DNA of 64,000 bases from Nannochloris sp. 'desiccata' (GCA_019044685.2 JAGTXX020000006.1:1321501-1385500); one strand, 5' to 3'. Shown: positions 21,254-33,401, counted from the stretch's first letter. Numbers and translations: made by a program. Notes: generated by a model not told the origin, from the sequence alone.

Positions 21254-23570
21254 ATGTCGTTCCTAAGAGCGTTGTATGAGCTTCCACATAAAGTGAGAAA
21301 CTTCCTATCGCCAAATAACAAGAAGAGAAGAAGAGAAGAGGCGACAGAAAACATTGAAGTGGAATCTCTCCCTTATTCTAAGCGGCACGCAACAACACGT
21401 TTTGTTGTTGAAGAACCACCAAAACAAGGCCTATCTACTTTACAATCCCACGCTCTTCAAGACACCAACGTGAACCACATTACTGCATCTGTCACACCCG
21501 TGGCGATCCCCAAAACATCATTTACATGGGGTCAATTTGCTCCTCATTCTACTCGCCGACACAATAAAAACAACACGCATAGTGGTGCAATGCAGAAAAA
21601 GTCACTATTAGCTCATATACAAGTAGGGGAAGATGCGAAAGGGCTTGAAATATACAAGGCGGGTGTAGAAGCACACCAGATATTAGAGGCTCAGAGGTAC
21701 CATGCTTCTGAGCTGCCGCCTAGAGCTTTTCCCAAAGCTCAAAACGGCCCGGCTGCTGCCTGTGCTGGTGCCGTCAATGATGGGTTCAAGAGCCAAGAGG
21801 CAACTGCTGCAAAGAAAACGCAACAAGTAGATAAATTTCAAGAGATTCTTTCGCAATATACCAGTGAATTTCGCTCTACATTTAATGCCAGAGGGGTCCC
21901 TTCTTCTCTAGAAAGTCTTCATCATTGGGTCGGTGATGGGGAGACCGGTGGCGCCAGAGAGGCAAAGCTGGCCAGTGAAAAGTATAGCCAACGTTTAGAG
22001 GCATTAAAAAGCCGCATGGAGTTAGCAAAGAAGGCGGCAGAAGAGTCAAAGATCTCTTTACAAAGAGAGAAGAAGACTGAATTAGAGCTGAAAGAGGTGA
22101 GAAGAAAAAAAGTGACGGTCGTGTTTTTTTTGTTTTTCTTAATCATGACGTGTATTATTGGTATCCTGACTAACCGAAAGTACTTTTTTCTTAATGGATG
22201 TGCAGTTAGAGGATAATATGTCGCGGATGAAAGCCTTACGCCTTGGCAAACCAGAGGTAAAGTAGCTTAGAAAAGATATTATTATCTTAGTTAAAGATAT
22301 TTAAACCGTCAGCTGGCGTCTCACCGTTGCTTGTTTTTTTCTCTTTTTATCCATTTCCAGCAAGAAGAAGTCCGCGTGGCGTTGCCAGTGCTCACTGAAG
22401 AAGATTACCAAGAGTATCAACGTCTCACTAAACAACGCAAGTCTTTTATTTCTTCTTGACAGTCAAAGATTAATTTCTTTTAAAGAAAGATCACAATTTC
22501 ATCTCACTGACGATACTTTCCTCCCGCCCTCTTCATTTCCTCTCATGCAGCCGAAAGAACTATCCTCGCTGACCATACCCTTTCAAATATTGAAATCAAA
22601 GGCCACGATATGGCTACTCTAGGCCCGTCTACATGGCTTAATGATGAAATTATAAATGTCTGTATGAGTATGCTTCAAGAACGGGATAAAAGGCATCGAG
22701 AAGCACTGAAAGGAAGCCCGACGTGCCATTTCTTTAATTCTTTCTTCCTAAATAAACTTTATAAAGACTCTGGGAAGTATAATTACAACGATGTGCGACG
22801 GTGGACCCTTCCTGTTCGTCTTAAAAATGCAGGACAGCCTTTTACGTCAATTCTTGATTGTGATAGGATTATCATTCCAGGGAACCAAGGCAATATGCAT
22901 TGGGTCTGTGCAGTAATTGATATCAAAAATCATAAATTCATTATGTATGATTCATTGGGCGTAAGTTTTGATACTGTTTTTGGGAGAAAAAGTCGCCCTC
23001 AAACGTGGAAAATTGTCTTGACCAAAGGTGTTTTGGTCATGGTGTTTTTTATTCTTTCTTTTACGTTATGTTGCAGGGTAATGACCATGCATGCCTTGAG
23101 AATCTGGCCCGATATCTCGTGGATGAGTATAAGAACAAGCGACAAGAGGATGTAAGTCAGGGTCTTCGCTTCTAAATTTAAATAATAAAACCAGCTTGAT
23201 TCGCCGCCATTTTTTTTTTTTTTTTTTTTTTTCTGATTTGATTTTGAACTCCTTTCCATTGCGTTGCAGCGTGAAGATATTATGGACTGGCCACGAGAAT
23301 TTCCAAAAGATATTCCTATGCAAAAGAATTGCGTTGATTGTGGCATGTTTACTATTCTATTTGCTGACTATGCTGTAAGTTTTTCTTTTTTCTGGAAATG
23401 TTTTATTTCTCCCTCCGTGGTGAGGCCTCTGCTGGTATTATTAATCTTTTTATCAATCTCTTCATTTACAACTGCAGTCTCAGTGCGCTGTTATGGATTT
23501 CAGCCAGGCAAATATCCAAGACTTCCGTGTACGGACTGTCCGTGATATTATGCGCCTTAAAATGGACTAA
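21254..23570 (+). CDS. ULP1: SUMO protease of the ULP1/SENP family (C48 peptidase)
   Basis: Cysteine protease that matures SUMO and removes it from conjugates. Seven exons, 21254-22096, 22206-22256, 22361-22436, 22551-22960, 23077-23151, 23270-23374 and 23478-23570, give 550 residues. The first ~200 residues are basic with nuclear-localisation clusters (NKKRRREEA), followed by a coiled coil (about 230-310). The catalytic domain begins near LADHTLSNIEIKGHDMATLG, with WLNDEIIN as the substrate groove, His440 in GNMHWVCAVID, Asp457 in MYDSLG, Gln503 and Cys509 in MQKNCVDCGMF. The full triad plus oxyanion Gln is intact. Intron 3 (22437-22550) has a GC donor. Intron 5 carries a 23-base T run. Confidence 0.92.
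23210..23232 (+). repeat. Homopolymer T run, 23 bases, inside an intron
   Basis: An uninterrupted run of 23 T residues lies in intron 5 of the SUMO protease gene, well upstream of the acceptor at 23269. Similar but shorter runs occur in introns at 17043-17055 (T), 24688-24704 (A) and 25260-25273 (A). Confidence 0.9.
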
Positions 23571-23637
23571 ATCGAGTAGTTTACAAACTTTAACAATACC
23601 GACAAACTTTTGCGATTTTTGAAAATTTTCTCCTATA

Positions 23638-25484
23638 CTACCTTACTTTGTAACTGTATGCAAACGTCTTTACTTTATTTACCATAGAAACCAAGCTTGA
23701 AATACTACTCTCTGCCTCTATTTGTAACTCTATTGCTGCTTCAGCGTCTGCAGCCTTCAACAACTCCCAGTCCCCATCGTCGGCAACGCCAGTGTTGTTG
23801 GCTTCATTAAGATGATGATCTGCATTATATAGGAGGGAAAAAATTAAACCATATGATACTAAACTGATAAATGAATAGTACTCTCGTAAGTTTGCAGAAA
23901 AATAATGTAAAAATTGTGCTCTTACCTCTATGTAAGGGTTCAGAATCTTCATTGTCTTCTTCCACTGCCGCCTCCACAGGTATTTCTTTAAGTATCTCCA
24001 CAGATTGCTGTACGTGGTCATTAGCGCCTTTTCGAGGACTTCTCTCCCTAATCGCAGCTTCACAAACCTCTGATATCCATTCCAAAGGAGAAACCACTAC
24101 AGAACAGCGCGGTGCCAACTCAGGACGGGCCGAAAGAGCCACCGCCGCAGATCGCTCTAAAAACGACACAGCTTGTAAGATTGCTTTTTTATGTGCTTCA
24201 GTATTGGAAGAGCTGCCTGATGCGGCAGTGAGACATAATACATGTGGTGGTGTAGATTTATGTTGGCTCGGTTGGCAATCGTAGAAAGTAGAGGGTACCC
24301 AGATCTCTGATCGTGATCCTTGATATTTAAAATGATTTTGGAGGGGGAGTTGAAAGACGGTGCTGACTGCGCCTAAAAGGAGAACAAATTGACCAAATGC
24401 CTCGGAATAATACTGTAACGATTAAAGAATAAGTGAAGTAGAAGGAGTCAGTAGTTTTAAAAGAGAGAAGGTCAAAATCTCAGGAGATTAGAAGGAAATA
24501 CAAAAAAAAAGCTAAACAGAAAAACAGGGCGCTTTTTGCTTTTTCACTACTAACCTTGGCGAGTTTATTATTTGCTGCACACTGCTCTACCAGATCAGCT
24601 GTAGAGGAGATACTACGAGGCTTATCAGGTGGTTTCACAGTGCCTTCAAGCACCAGTTTAATATCCTCCACCGCCCTGCGAACATGGAAAAAAAAAAAAA
24701 AAATGCCTCAGTTCCCGCAAATTATGCAATAAAGAAAGCCGTTTGAGAAACAACAATATCTACTAGGAAACCTACCACCGCCTATATTTCTGTTTCTCTA
24801 CTTCATAGGCATGTAATTTATCCAATAACCGACGTTCTGAAGATAAGAATCTGCGTCTCTTGGTTTCTAAATAGAGGATCAGCTGCAGGATAAAGAAAAC
24901 AAGGGGGAGGACCGGCAGCACCAGTGCCAAGGAAGTGAGAGATACAGTAGAGTAGAGTACCATAATAAAGCTAGTGCAAGATATTTATTACTACTCTAGA
25001 TTCTTAAGTATTACCTGGTCTATAGATGATGCCAGCGCAGATTTTGCAGATGCAAAAGATGCATTACTCTCAGCGGCTTGGCCAGTTGCTGAGAGTGTTT
25101 GTAGTTGAGCTAGGGCTCTCTCACGGGCAATCCGTGCCTTTTGAGCCTTGTCGCGCCAAATACGTAGCTCAATCTGTTGCGTTTCTTCAATGTCCTGCAG
25201 TGAGATGTGGGGACAAATGCAGCGTCACTAGTCGCAACAAGATCTTGCCATGACAGTTTAAAAAAAAAAAAAATCAAAAACTGTAGACCAACCTGTCCTT
25301 TCATGAGCACCCGCAGCGACTCCTGGAGCTCACTACTCTTAATGATCAACTCCCGGCGCTTAGCATAGAGGTCTCCAAGCCCTTGAATTGGGTTCTCAAG
25401 GCAGCTTCTGCAGATGCACTTCTGACCTACAAGAGGCTCCTTACAAGTGTAGCACGTTCCGCTACCACTTCTTTCTCGGCTCAT
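23638..25484 (-). CDS. ATG14: ATG14-like (or Vps38/UVRAG-like) subunit of the class III PI3-kinase complex
   Basis: Six exons, 25293-25484, 25015-25194, 24776-24882, 24555-24675, 23926-24412 and 23638-23819, give 422 residues. The N-terminus has a cysteine cluster (Cys11, 14, 23, 25, 28), as in ATG14. Helical coiled-coil segments follow (KRRELIIKSSELQESL; ETQQIEIRIWRDKAQKARIARERALAQL; LETKRRRFLSSERRLLDKL). The C-terminal domain contains SEAFGQFVLLLGAVSTVFQLPLQ and FKYQGSRSEIW, the conserved ATG14/UVRAG motif (helix, then G-S-R-S). A final acidic DDGDWELL recalls the human ATG14 tail. ATG14 directs VPS34-Beclin to autophagy; UVRAG/Vps38 to endosomes. The cysteine cluster favours ATG14. Donor choice after exon 3 is ambiguous (GTGGTA or GTAGGT). 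Confidence 0.6.
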
Positions 25485-25813
25485 TGCATTAATAAAATTT
25501 TCGACACTCTGTATGGTCGGTTAAACTGTGCCGGATTTCCGCTTTAAGGTTCCGGGATGACTTTGATGCTGCGCCTGCCTCTTAAAGCGCAACTTGCATT
25601 GCAAGCTGGTTCCAAATTGAAATCTATCCAACCAATAGCTCTCTAGCCCTCCGTGTAATAGCATCAAATCATGTGCAACTCCGTGCGCCTTCTTTGAGCT
25701 GAGTCTGGGTGCTGATCATTTTTGAAAATTGCATCCATTTAGACAGCTACTTGTTTGTTGAAAATTAAATCTGCGCAGAATGATCACTTCACCGCTTCGA
25801 AGCAATTAAATTA
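25485..25813. other. Shared promoter region of the ATG14-like and J-domain genes
   Basis: A 329-base gap between divergent starts, with GC-richer patches near 25540-25580. No TATA box, repeat or RNA gene is seen. Confidence 0.45.
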
Positions 25814-27900
25814 ATGCTTCTTTGGGGGATCACGCTCCGGCGTAGCTCCCAGGCCCTTTGGCCGCGCTGGGAAGCTGCTCATCACCGCCTAGCCCACACC
25901 GCTGCAGGTAAGAGAGTTTAATTGTTAACTACATTTGAACGTATTTCTTTGCTGATTCCAACTGAAAGCGACCCCAATATTCTCCTAAATATCTGCAGCC
26001 AAAGAGCTGCATGAATTGCACCCCAAATACTTCCCCTTTGAAGTGACGGCAGATCAAGCTAAACAGCGGTACCTCAAGTGGCAAAATGAAAATTGGCTTA
26101 CACCCAGCAATTTACTCGCGCCAGACAAGTATAAACTCACCCCAGTCATGCTACCGTACTGGGTATTTAGTTTGAAAGCGAAAGTTCAATACACTGGCAC
26201 AGTAGGCTTGAAACCAAGGAGTAAACTTAACAACGTTAGCAACGATAATGCTTCGTCCTTGCTTTGGAACGAGGTTAAGTGGACTGTTTTAGACAGAAAC
26301 AACACAGAGTTCACCCCCGAACAGCCAGAAATGCAAATTAACGCATCCTATCAGCACCGTAGAGATTTCACTGAAGCAATGAAACAAGGGCTGCCACCAT
26401 TATCCCAAGCGCAACCATTGACAAGGACGGAAACCGAGAAACAAGAAATATCTATTTCAAAGAAGTTTTCAAAAAGCAGTTTGGTTAAACTAGAGCTTCC
26501 AGAGATGCGAAAAGCTATTGCGTGGGAATTTGCACTACGTGGCAGTCATGAAATCGCTACGAAACGTGCCTATGAGCGATTAAAAGAAGATCATCAAGCA
26601 GAAAAAGTTAAAAATATTAGTGTTGTTGTTTCTCCGATGTATCGGCACGCAACATTAATTTACTTGCCTGCGTACTCATTAAGCTATGTGCATGGGGAGA
26701 CACATAATGTACATGGAGAGAGGCAACCACAGCATTTTTCCGGATTAATTAGTGGGTTAGGTAGGGAGAACAGGGATAGTAATAATAAATATCTCTACTT
26801 GTTTTTGAAAATGACTTTCCTTGGGTCTTTAGCCGCTTTTTCTACGTGCTATGTTATTTTCTAATAACTTTTTTTTGTCTTCTTCCTTGATTTTTTTTCT
26901 CTCTCTCTCATTTCAACTGCGCAGAGAATGGCTCCGTAGCTGGGGAGCGACACGTGAGCGTACAAAAAGCTGCTTCACTCGGTGGTAGTCTTACTCTAGG
27001 CCTCATGGGCATTCTGTCGGTACTCTCTCCCCTCATTGGCGCTGACCCCTTTATGTGGACTTCCTTTGATTTTGTATTCTCTGCAATGTCTGCAGGAGCG
27101 GCATCAGGATTAATAGCACAAATGGCACCGAATTTATTACTTAGAAATAAAGAAAGAAATAAATTTGATGCAGAAATCGCTGCTGGTGAAGTAGGTGAAA
27201 CATATTTTACGGCAACCTCGAGGTCGTCATCACCACCACCGCCTGATTTTGAGATGATTAGAGACTTGGAAGAGACACAAAGAACAAATTTAGAATGGCT
27301 ACGCTGGGAGGAATCTGAAAAGAGGGTTTGGAATGCAGAGAAAAGGCAGCGTTGGGCTCAGCAGCTATGGGAAGCGCAGCATTTTAGAAGGCGGGAACGC
27401 CGGAGGGTGTTGGAACAGGCAGCGAGGGAGCAAGCTCGGAGGCAGTCAGAGGAGTTTAGAGAACGGAAACGACGTTCACGGTGGGGACCTCGAAGCACAC
27501 AATACACGTAAGATGAACATTGTATTTATTTATGCTTACAAAGATCATTAAGGACTAGTTGCTGGTGTGTGCATAATAATCTCAAAATTCGTTATTTATT
27601 TATTTTTATTTCAGCCATCATGAATTTCTTGGTGGAGCCAAGGGACGTGCTGATTTCAAAGGATACTACAAAGCGTTAGCACTAGATCCTTCACTAGGAT
27701 ACGTATCTAATGAAGAAATTAAGCGAGCTTTTAGAAAAGCAGCGATGCAGGTGCATCCGGACAAAGTTAGCGGTGTTGCTGAAAAAAGGAAAGCAAGAGA
27801 CCAGTTTCAGCGAATTAGAACTGCCTATGAAACTTTAAGGGATCCAGAACGTAGGAAAAATTACGATTTAGGGTTATCTCATGGAGAGTCTCCCCTCTAG
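25814..27900 (+). CDS. Membrane-anchored organellar protein with C-terminal J domain
   Basis: Four exons, 25814-25907, 25999-26760, 26925-27507 and 27615-27900, give 574 residues. Residues 1-32 are basic and Trp/Ala-rich (MLLWGITLRRSSQALWPRWE), a likely mitochondrial or plastid presequence. Residues 35-300 hold a domain with HPKYFPFEVTADQAKQRYLKW, LTPVMLPYWVFSLKAKVQYTG and LIYLPAYSLSYVHGE...FSGLISG, which resembles the soluble part found beside zinc ribbons in some bacterial proteins. Two hydrophobic segments follow (about 303-323 and 333-352), then a charged helix rich in Arg, Trp and Glu (390-465), and a J domain at 495-560 with HPD at 527-529. J proteins recruit and stimulate Hsp70. The unusual order, with the J domain last, suggests a co-chaperone tethered to an organelle membrane. 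The client is unknown. Confidence 0.8.
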
Positions 27901-27991
27901 CTTTGAGAAATGGGAACGTCAATCGATATTCTGATTTCTGTCTTTACACTTTAATTTATTTGTACCTTGATTATCTTTCATTAACGACAGA

Positions 27992-29257
27992 CTATGTACT
28001 ACTCATTGCATCATACACTAAGAATTCATTTGAGTTAGAATACGCCTTTATAAACCCTGCTCCATCAGATGTAGGTTGAGAAAATGCCAGCCTGTCTCTT
28101 GGCACTACATAGCCACGTACTAATTGACATCGAGCACAATCTAATAATTTCGTTGCGATATTCTTTCTACGAGCTTGAGACGATGTCCACGTCATTCGAA
28201 TGCCATGACGGACCTTCTCGGTAGCTTCTTTATCTACTAGCACGATTCCCCTTTTCCTATCGTTTGTTGTAGCACCACCACCAAGAGCACTCATAGTATC
28301 GTCGGCGCCATAGGGGCTCCTAGGACGGCAGCTGCCATTACCAGAGCTATTTGTTATTTTCGGGTGCTTGGATTCCTCTTTATCACTACTAGCGGACGCT
28401 TTCCACCCTTCAGTGATATTCTCTGCTACTAAACATCCAAGGATGTTCCTAGTCTTGCGGCAAACGTAAAGAAACACCGTGGCAGGTACCGCCAACAGCC
28501 AGCCAGGCACCAGTCCAAGCTCTGGTTCTAGAATAGCCACTAAATCTTTAAGCTGCAGAGAAGACAAAGAACATTTGTCGTTAGCACGGGCTATGTACTT
28601 TAAGCAAAGGGAAGGGCACAAAAAGGAAGGGAGAATGAAGTTTTATAGTATTATAAAAAATGAAATCGATAAAAATCAATCCCTCAAACTTACAGATTTT
28701 GATTGAGCTGTGGTGCAAAGACGTACTATATCTCCTATCGTTCCATCCGTTGCTACAGTTGTATCCCCACGAGATGCACTATACCGAGGGGCAGCTGCTA
28801 GTTTATTATGGTAGGTAGCATGCAGACGATCATCTGATTCTTTGCCTGGCGTGTAGATGAGGCCGCAGGTTGGGCAGCGGGTAGAATGAAAATTCCTTTG
28901 ACCTAAATCTAGATGGACCTGGACGAGTTGTTTTGCTGGTTTAAAAGGAGCACTAGATTGTTTATGTCGTTTAGTTCTAGGTTCTAAAGCAGCGGTAGAG
29001 GGCTGAGCAGCTAAGGAAATTCCAACTGCCGGGGTAGCGGCAGCGGCAAAGGGAGTTGGGGATGGATTCCAAGGTTCAGTTGAACGAGGTCTAAAGGAAT
29101 AAACAACTATGTGAGCGAGAGATATAGGCCATGGATATATGTTATGGAGTTAGAGTTAGGTGCTAGCTTACCTTCTCTTAAAGGTACGCAATGCTGTTTG
29201 CTGGGTTTCAAGATCGCCTCCTGAAATCAGAATATTTCCTCCTGTATCTGCTCCCAT
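27992..29257 (-). CDS. ESCO: Sister-chromatid cohesion acetyltransferase (ESCO/CTF7/Eco1)
   Basis: Acetylates the SMC3 head during S phase to lock cohesin onto sister chromatids. Three exons, 29172-29257, 28694-29090 and 27992-28552, give 347 residues. Seen: a short basic start, the C2H2 zinc finger with Cys101 and Cys104 (CPTCGLIY) and His119/His123 (HATYH), then the acetyltransferase domain: GCLVAENITEGWK, the acetyl-CoA block GIRMTWTSSQARRKNIATKLLDCAR, LAFSQPTSDGAGFIKAY and the terminal NEFLVYD. A Gly/Ser-rich insert (SSDKEESKH ... TTNDRKRG) splits the first and second parts of the domain. Together with SMC2 9 kb away it adds to the chromosome-structure genes of this window. Confidence 0.9.
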
Positions 29258-29431
29258 TGTATACTTTTGTCGTATTAAAAATGCGTTAAAAGATCTTTTT
29301 CTGAAAATTTTAGTTTTGGAGCAAAGAAGGCAGATTTCAATTCAAGCTCACGAGTGAAATTCAAATTTTCGTTCTTTTCAAATTCAAATTCATCTACTTA
29401 ATGGCCTCCCTTGTCGCCCTTTGACTGCATT

Positions 29432-30192
29432 ATGCAGTTTGCTCTTCGAGGATTTCTTCAGAAGATCACCGGTGTGCGCAGCGCAGCACAGTATATACGT
29501 AAACCTAGCAACATGCAGGTCCTCGCAGCAACTGGTGCAGAAAACATGGCCGAACAGCCCAACAAAATCCGTAAGGTCAACAATGAAGTCCTCCGTGTGA
29601 AGAAGCTCACAGAACTCGCAACTCTACCCATCCGCGGCTCTGCTGGTGCCGCTGGTTATGATCTTGCCAGGTTGGTTAATTTTGTTAATTTTAAATTTCT
29701 CTTTCCCTCGTACATTATTACCGCGAAAAGCTGATTTTTACATTCTCTTACTTGTCTATAGCGCTTATGATGTTGTGATCCCTGCCCGTGGCAAGGGTAT
29801 CGCCAAGACTGATCTTGCCATTGCCATTCCTACCGGCACCTATGCTCGTGTGGCTCCTCGCTCTGGCCTTGCAGTGAAAAACTTCATCGATGTTGGTGCT
29901 GGGGTCGTCGATGAGGACTATAGGGGAAACGTTGGTGTGGTTCTTTTCAACCATAGTGATGTAGACTTCGAAGGTAAGTTTGTTTTATTTGTTTTAGTTT
30001 TTCTACCGTTTGCCAACCGCCGCTGATTGAGAAAAAGATTTTTCTCTTGTTTAATTTGCAGTCAAGAAGGGTGACCGTGTCGCTCAGCTTATTCTAGAGC
30101 GTATCATGACTCCTGAAGTCCAGGAGTGCGAAGACCTTGATGATACTTCTCGTGGTGCTGCTGGTTATGGCTCCACCGGTGTCCAGAGCTAA
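29432..30192 (+). CDS. DUT: dUTPase (deoxyuridine 5'-triphosphate nucleotidohydrolase)
   Basis: Trimeric enzyme that cleaves dUTP to dUMP and so keeps uracil out of DNA. Three exons, 29432-29670, 29762-29973 and 30062-30192, give 193 residues. All five motifs are visible: [44 protein letters not shown] and [11 protein letters not shown]. About 45 residues precede the catalytic core; the first 27 ([20 protein letters not shown]) are basic and amphipathic, an organelle-targeting sequence. Met28 and Met39 are in frame and would give shorter, untargeted forms. The first ATG was chosen because the frame upstream has no other ATG. Confidence 0.94.
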
Positions 30193-30409
30193 ATGGGTTT
30201 TTTAATTAAGAATTAATAGTTTTTCTCTTTGAACTGAATTTTTGCTTGCCAAAACTTGCAATTTTTAGTAGTATTACACGACATGTAAACGTGCTTTGAC
30301 TTGTCCGTCAATTGAAAGAATCAAACAAAGGGAATAGAAAGAATTAAAGCTAAATAGTAGAAAAATATAGCACAGATAATTGATATTATTTGATTGGATG
30401 TTAGTATAT

Positions 30410-33058
30410 TTAAACCCCAACAAAGACTTCACGCAATGTTCGTGCAGCCACACGGCTAAACAGCTTCCTAGTGAACTCAGGCAGCACTTCAGTTGCCACG
30501 CCAGGCAAGTAGGGCAACAACTCCCGTCCTGAAGGGCTGACAAAACCATAGACAACACCAGCAGCATTACCGCCAGCTAAGAAATTGAGTACTTTAGCTA
30601 CATTCTGGACAACAGCTTCATCTTCGTCATCTAAAGTAGGCGATAAAGGAATCAAACGACGGGCAGCACCGGGCATCAGTACCGGGATCAACAAATCTTG
30701 TAAACCGAGAAGGAGTAATAATTCTTTAAATTGATTCCGAGATAATGCATCGACTGATTTGACAGCCTCCTCCATTAAGAAATCACGGAAAAAGCTACCT
30801 TCAGGTGCTAAAATGAATTTCAAAGCTTCGCGGTTTTTAAAAATATCGTCATTCATGGCGTTGTTGCTGGTGCTGTTGGTGCCACCGCCCATTGCCGCCA
30901 TGCCAAACGCGTTAAAGGCCATTAATGGAGCAGCTAACAAGCCAAGTCCAGCGTTTAAAGGAGGAGGAAGACTAGAAGGTACCGGCCCACGGTATCCAGG
31001 AATGAAACTCTCTATGCTAAAGTTACGGTTTCCATTGCTAGTAGAAACGATACTCGTAGATGTATTTGAAGCAGTAGGCACTCCGTCGACATTCTCGTTC
31101 AGATCCAAGCGACCTCGTGCAGACTTTGACGACTCATTAAACACTTCAAACGCAGCTAAAAGATCAATCAACCTATCAGCATCAAACACTCCACTCTTTC
31201 CGTAAATCATGTATTGTAAAGCAGCACGTAATCGAGGGGAATCATCCGTCATTAATCGTTTTGAAATGTATGGGAAAGCCTCATCAACAAGGGCGAAGTC
31301 CGGATCACCCACCAAAGCAATACCTTCCAGTACTCCAATAGCTCTGATGATTAAGGCGAAGTATGGGGGAATACGGAATGGGTAATCGAACGTAATTTGA
31401 GCAAGATCTGCTGCAAGATCTTGGAAATTAATATTTTTAGCACCACCGCCTTCCAATGCTTGATCGAATACTTTTGCAAGGACAGGCAGGATGGGTTTCA
31501 AATCAGTGCCAGGTGGAATGAAATCTAAAGTAACGAAATCTTCGACAATAGCTTCATAATCTCTATGAATTAAATGACTAATAGCTTCAATCATTCCATA
31601 TTTGATATTATCATCAATCTCTGTCACCAACCCAAAATCCAGAATAGCGAGGCGGCCATCTGGAGTTCTAATTAAATTCCCAGGGTGAGGGTCAGCGTGG
31701 AACATAGAAATTTCCAATAACTGCTTTAAATAGCAAATAACACCAACATTTACCAATTTACCGACGTCATCTGCTTTACTCTGACTTAATTTTTCGCCCT
31801 CGATCCATTCAGTTGTTAAGACACGTCGGGTGGTGTAATCTGGATACGTTTTTGGGACTACAACTTGAGGTAAATCAGCACGAATCATCTCTGCAAAGCG
31901 TGTTGCGTTATCCCCTTCACGTACGTAATCTAATTCTTCAAAGAAACGAGCTGCCCATTCATCTAATAAACCCACGATGTCGGCACGCTCAACAATTTTA
32001 GGAAAACGACGTAAGAACATTCCAATCATTCTGATAATGTATAAATCTACCGTGACAGTTTCTAATACTCCAGGGCGTTGTACTTTAACAGCAACAACTT
32101 CTCCAGTTTTTAATTTTCCTTTATATACTTGGCCTAAAGAGGCAGCAGCAATAGGCTCGGGGGTCAGGTCAGCATATACTTCATACCAAGGGCTGCCTAA
32201 CTCTTGTTCAAGCATATTCATCGCTACTTTAGAATCAAAGCTAGGTACTTTGTCACAGAGTTTCTGCAATTCATTCATTGCTGCGGGGGAAAGCAGATCA
32301 GGGCGGATAGAAAGAGCTTGTCCGAGTTTGATGTAGGCAGGGCCCAGAGAGGTCACGATATTTCTGATTTCAATTGCACGAAGGACTTGGTTCTTTTCTA
32401 AGCTGCCGGTGAGGTAATCTGAGAGAATGCCGGAAAGAAAACCTCCGGTGATACCTGTAAGAATTTTAATTGAAAATTGAAAAGAAGGGATTAATTAAAT
32501 TCTGGAAGCAATCCAATAATAATGCGGGGTGTGTTCTTTCAAAAAAACAAAAGCTATATATTTCTCTATCCTTTCCCTTACCTAAGAGCTGGAGAACCCG
32601 TGAGATTAAAGCTACAGGCCTTCTGCCCCAGTAATCAGCAATTTTTTCTGGGTCATAAACGAGAGGAAGGCCTTCACCGTCGTCGTTGTCCACTTGCACC
32701 AATCTCATTTTGACATTAGAGTCTGCAAAATCAGCATCTGACAGATTCTGTCCACGTAAACTTGCCATGAGGACTTTCAAGTTCTCATCTTCCTCCATTT
32801 GGCTACGAACATCACGCATTTGTTGGGACATTTCACGCACAGACTGCATGGAAGAGAGAGCCATTGTTGGTGAGTTGTAATCTCGGTAAAATGCGCTAGG
32901 ATAGCCTCTTGAAAAACAGACTAAAATCTTACCGTGCGTGCTACTACCGAAATAGGCCCTCTAGTCCTCCTTGAACACACATTGTGACGTCTTGTGGTGT
33001 TGAAGCTCGAATTCAAAGGACGAGTTGTTTGTCCCCTGAGAACAAATCCCTTGTCCAT
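30410..33058 (-). CDS. ABC1K1: ABC1K atypical kinase of plastid plastoglobules (ABC1K1/PGR6-like)
   Basis: UbiB/ADCK-family atypical kinase linked in plants to plastoquinone and prenyl-lipid metabolism. Three exons, 32933-33058, 32582-32843 and 30410-32454, give 810 residues. Exon 1 codes a basic Ser/Thr/Arg-rich transit peptide (MDKGFVLRGQTTRPLNSS). The intron acceptor inside CATGCAG at 32844 joins in phase; an ATG just upstream (32864) is then intronic. Seen: YDPEKIADYWGRRPVALISR, the KxGQ motif (YIKLGQALSIRPDLL), the Ala-rich loop AAASLGQVYKG, VAVKVQRPG, EELDYVREG, MFHADPHPGN and AILDFGLV. EWIEGEKLSQSKADDVGKLV and the stretch ALEGGGAKNINFQDLAADL match plant ABC1K1 closely. The last ~270 residues are less conserved and partly low in complexity. 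Confidence 0.88.
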
Positions 33059-33272
33059 AGCGCCGGCAATATACTCTAATAAGTGGGTATGAACTAAATT
33101 TAAACAATGCGCCAGCAAGTTGCTAGAGAAACTAAAATGCTGTGGCTCGTGGACACGCATGGCTTGGTTTTGCACGTAGCAGGCCAAAGTTTTGAAAATT
33201 TTGCGAGATGATAAGCTAAATCTGGCTTTGCTATTGATCATTTAGAAGGCTGTAAATGATAAATGAAGAGCA

Positions 33273-33326
33273 GAGCAAAAGTGACGAGGGATTTGCATCT
33301 CAAGACTACCGTGATCACTTTTGCTC
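33273..33326. repeat. Perfect 12-base inverted repeat in a divergent promoter
   Basis: GAGCAAAAGTGA at 33273-33284 is the exact reverse complement of TCACTTTTGCTC at 33315-33326, with a 30-base spacer. It may be a paired binding site for a dimeric regulator or a weak hairpin. Confidence 0.6.
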
Positions 33327-33401
33327 AATTTTAGAAACTATTTTGTAGCTACACTTTCAAAAGATAAACCGACATGCGCAGCAAGCAAATTTATGACATG
33401 A

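Noticed and set aside
32844..32864. ATG at 32864 as the ABC1K start
   Set aside because: An upstream exon at 32933-33058 encodes a good transit peptide and splices in phase to an acceptor just after this ATG, which then becomes intronic.
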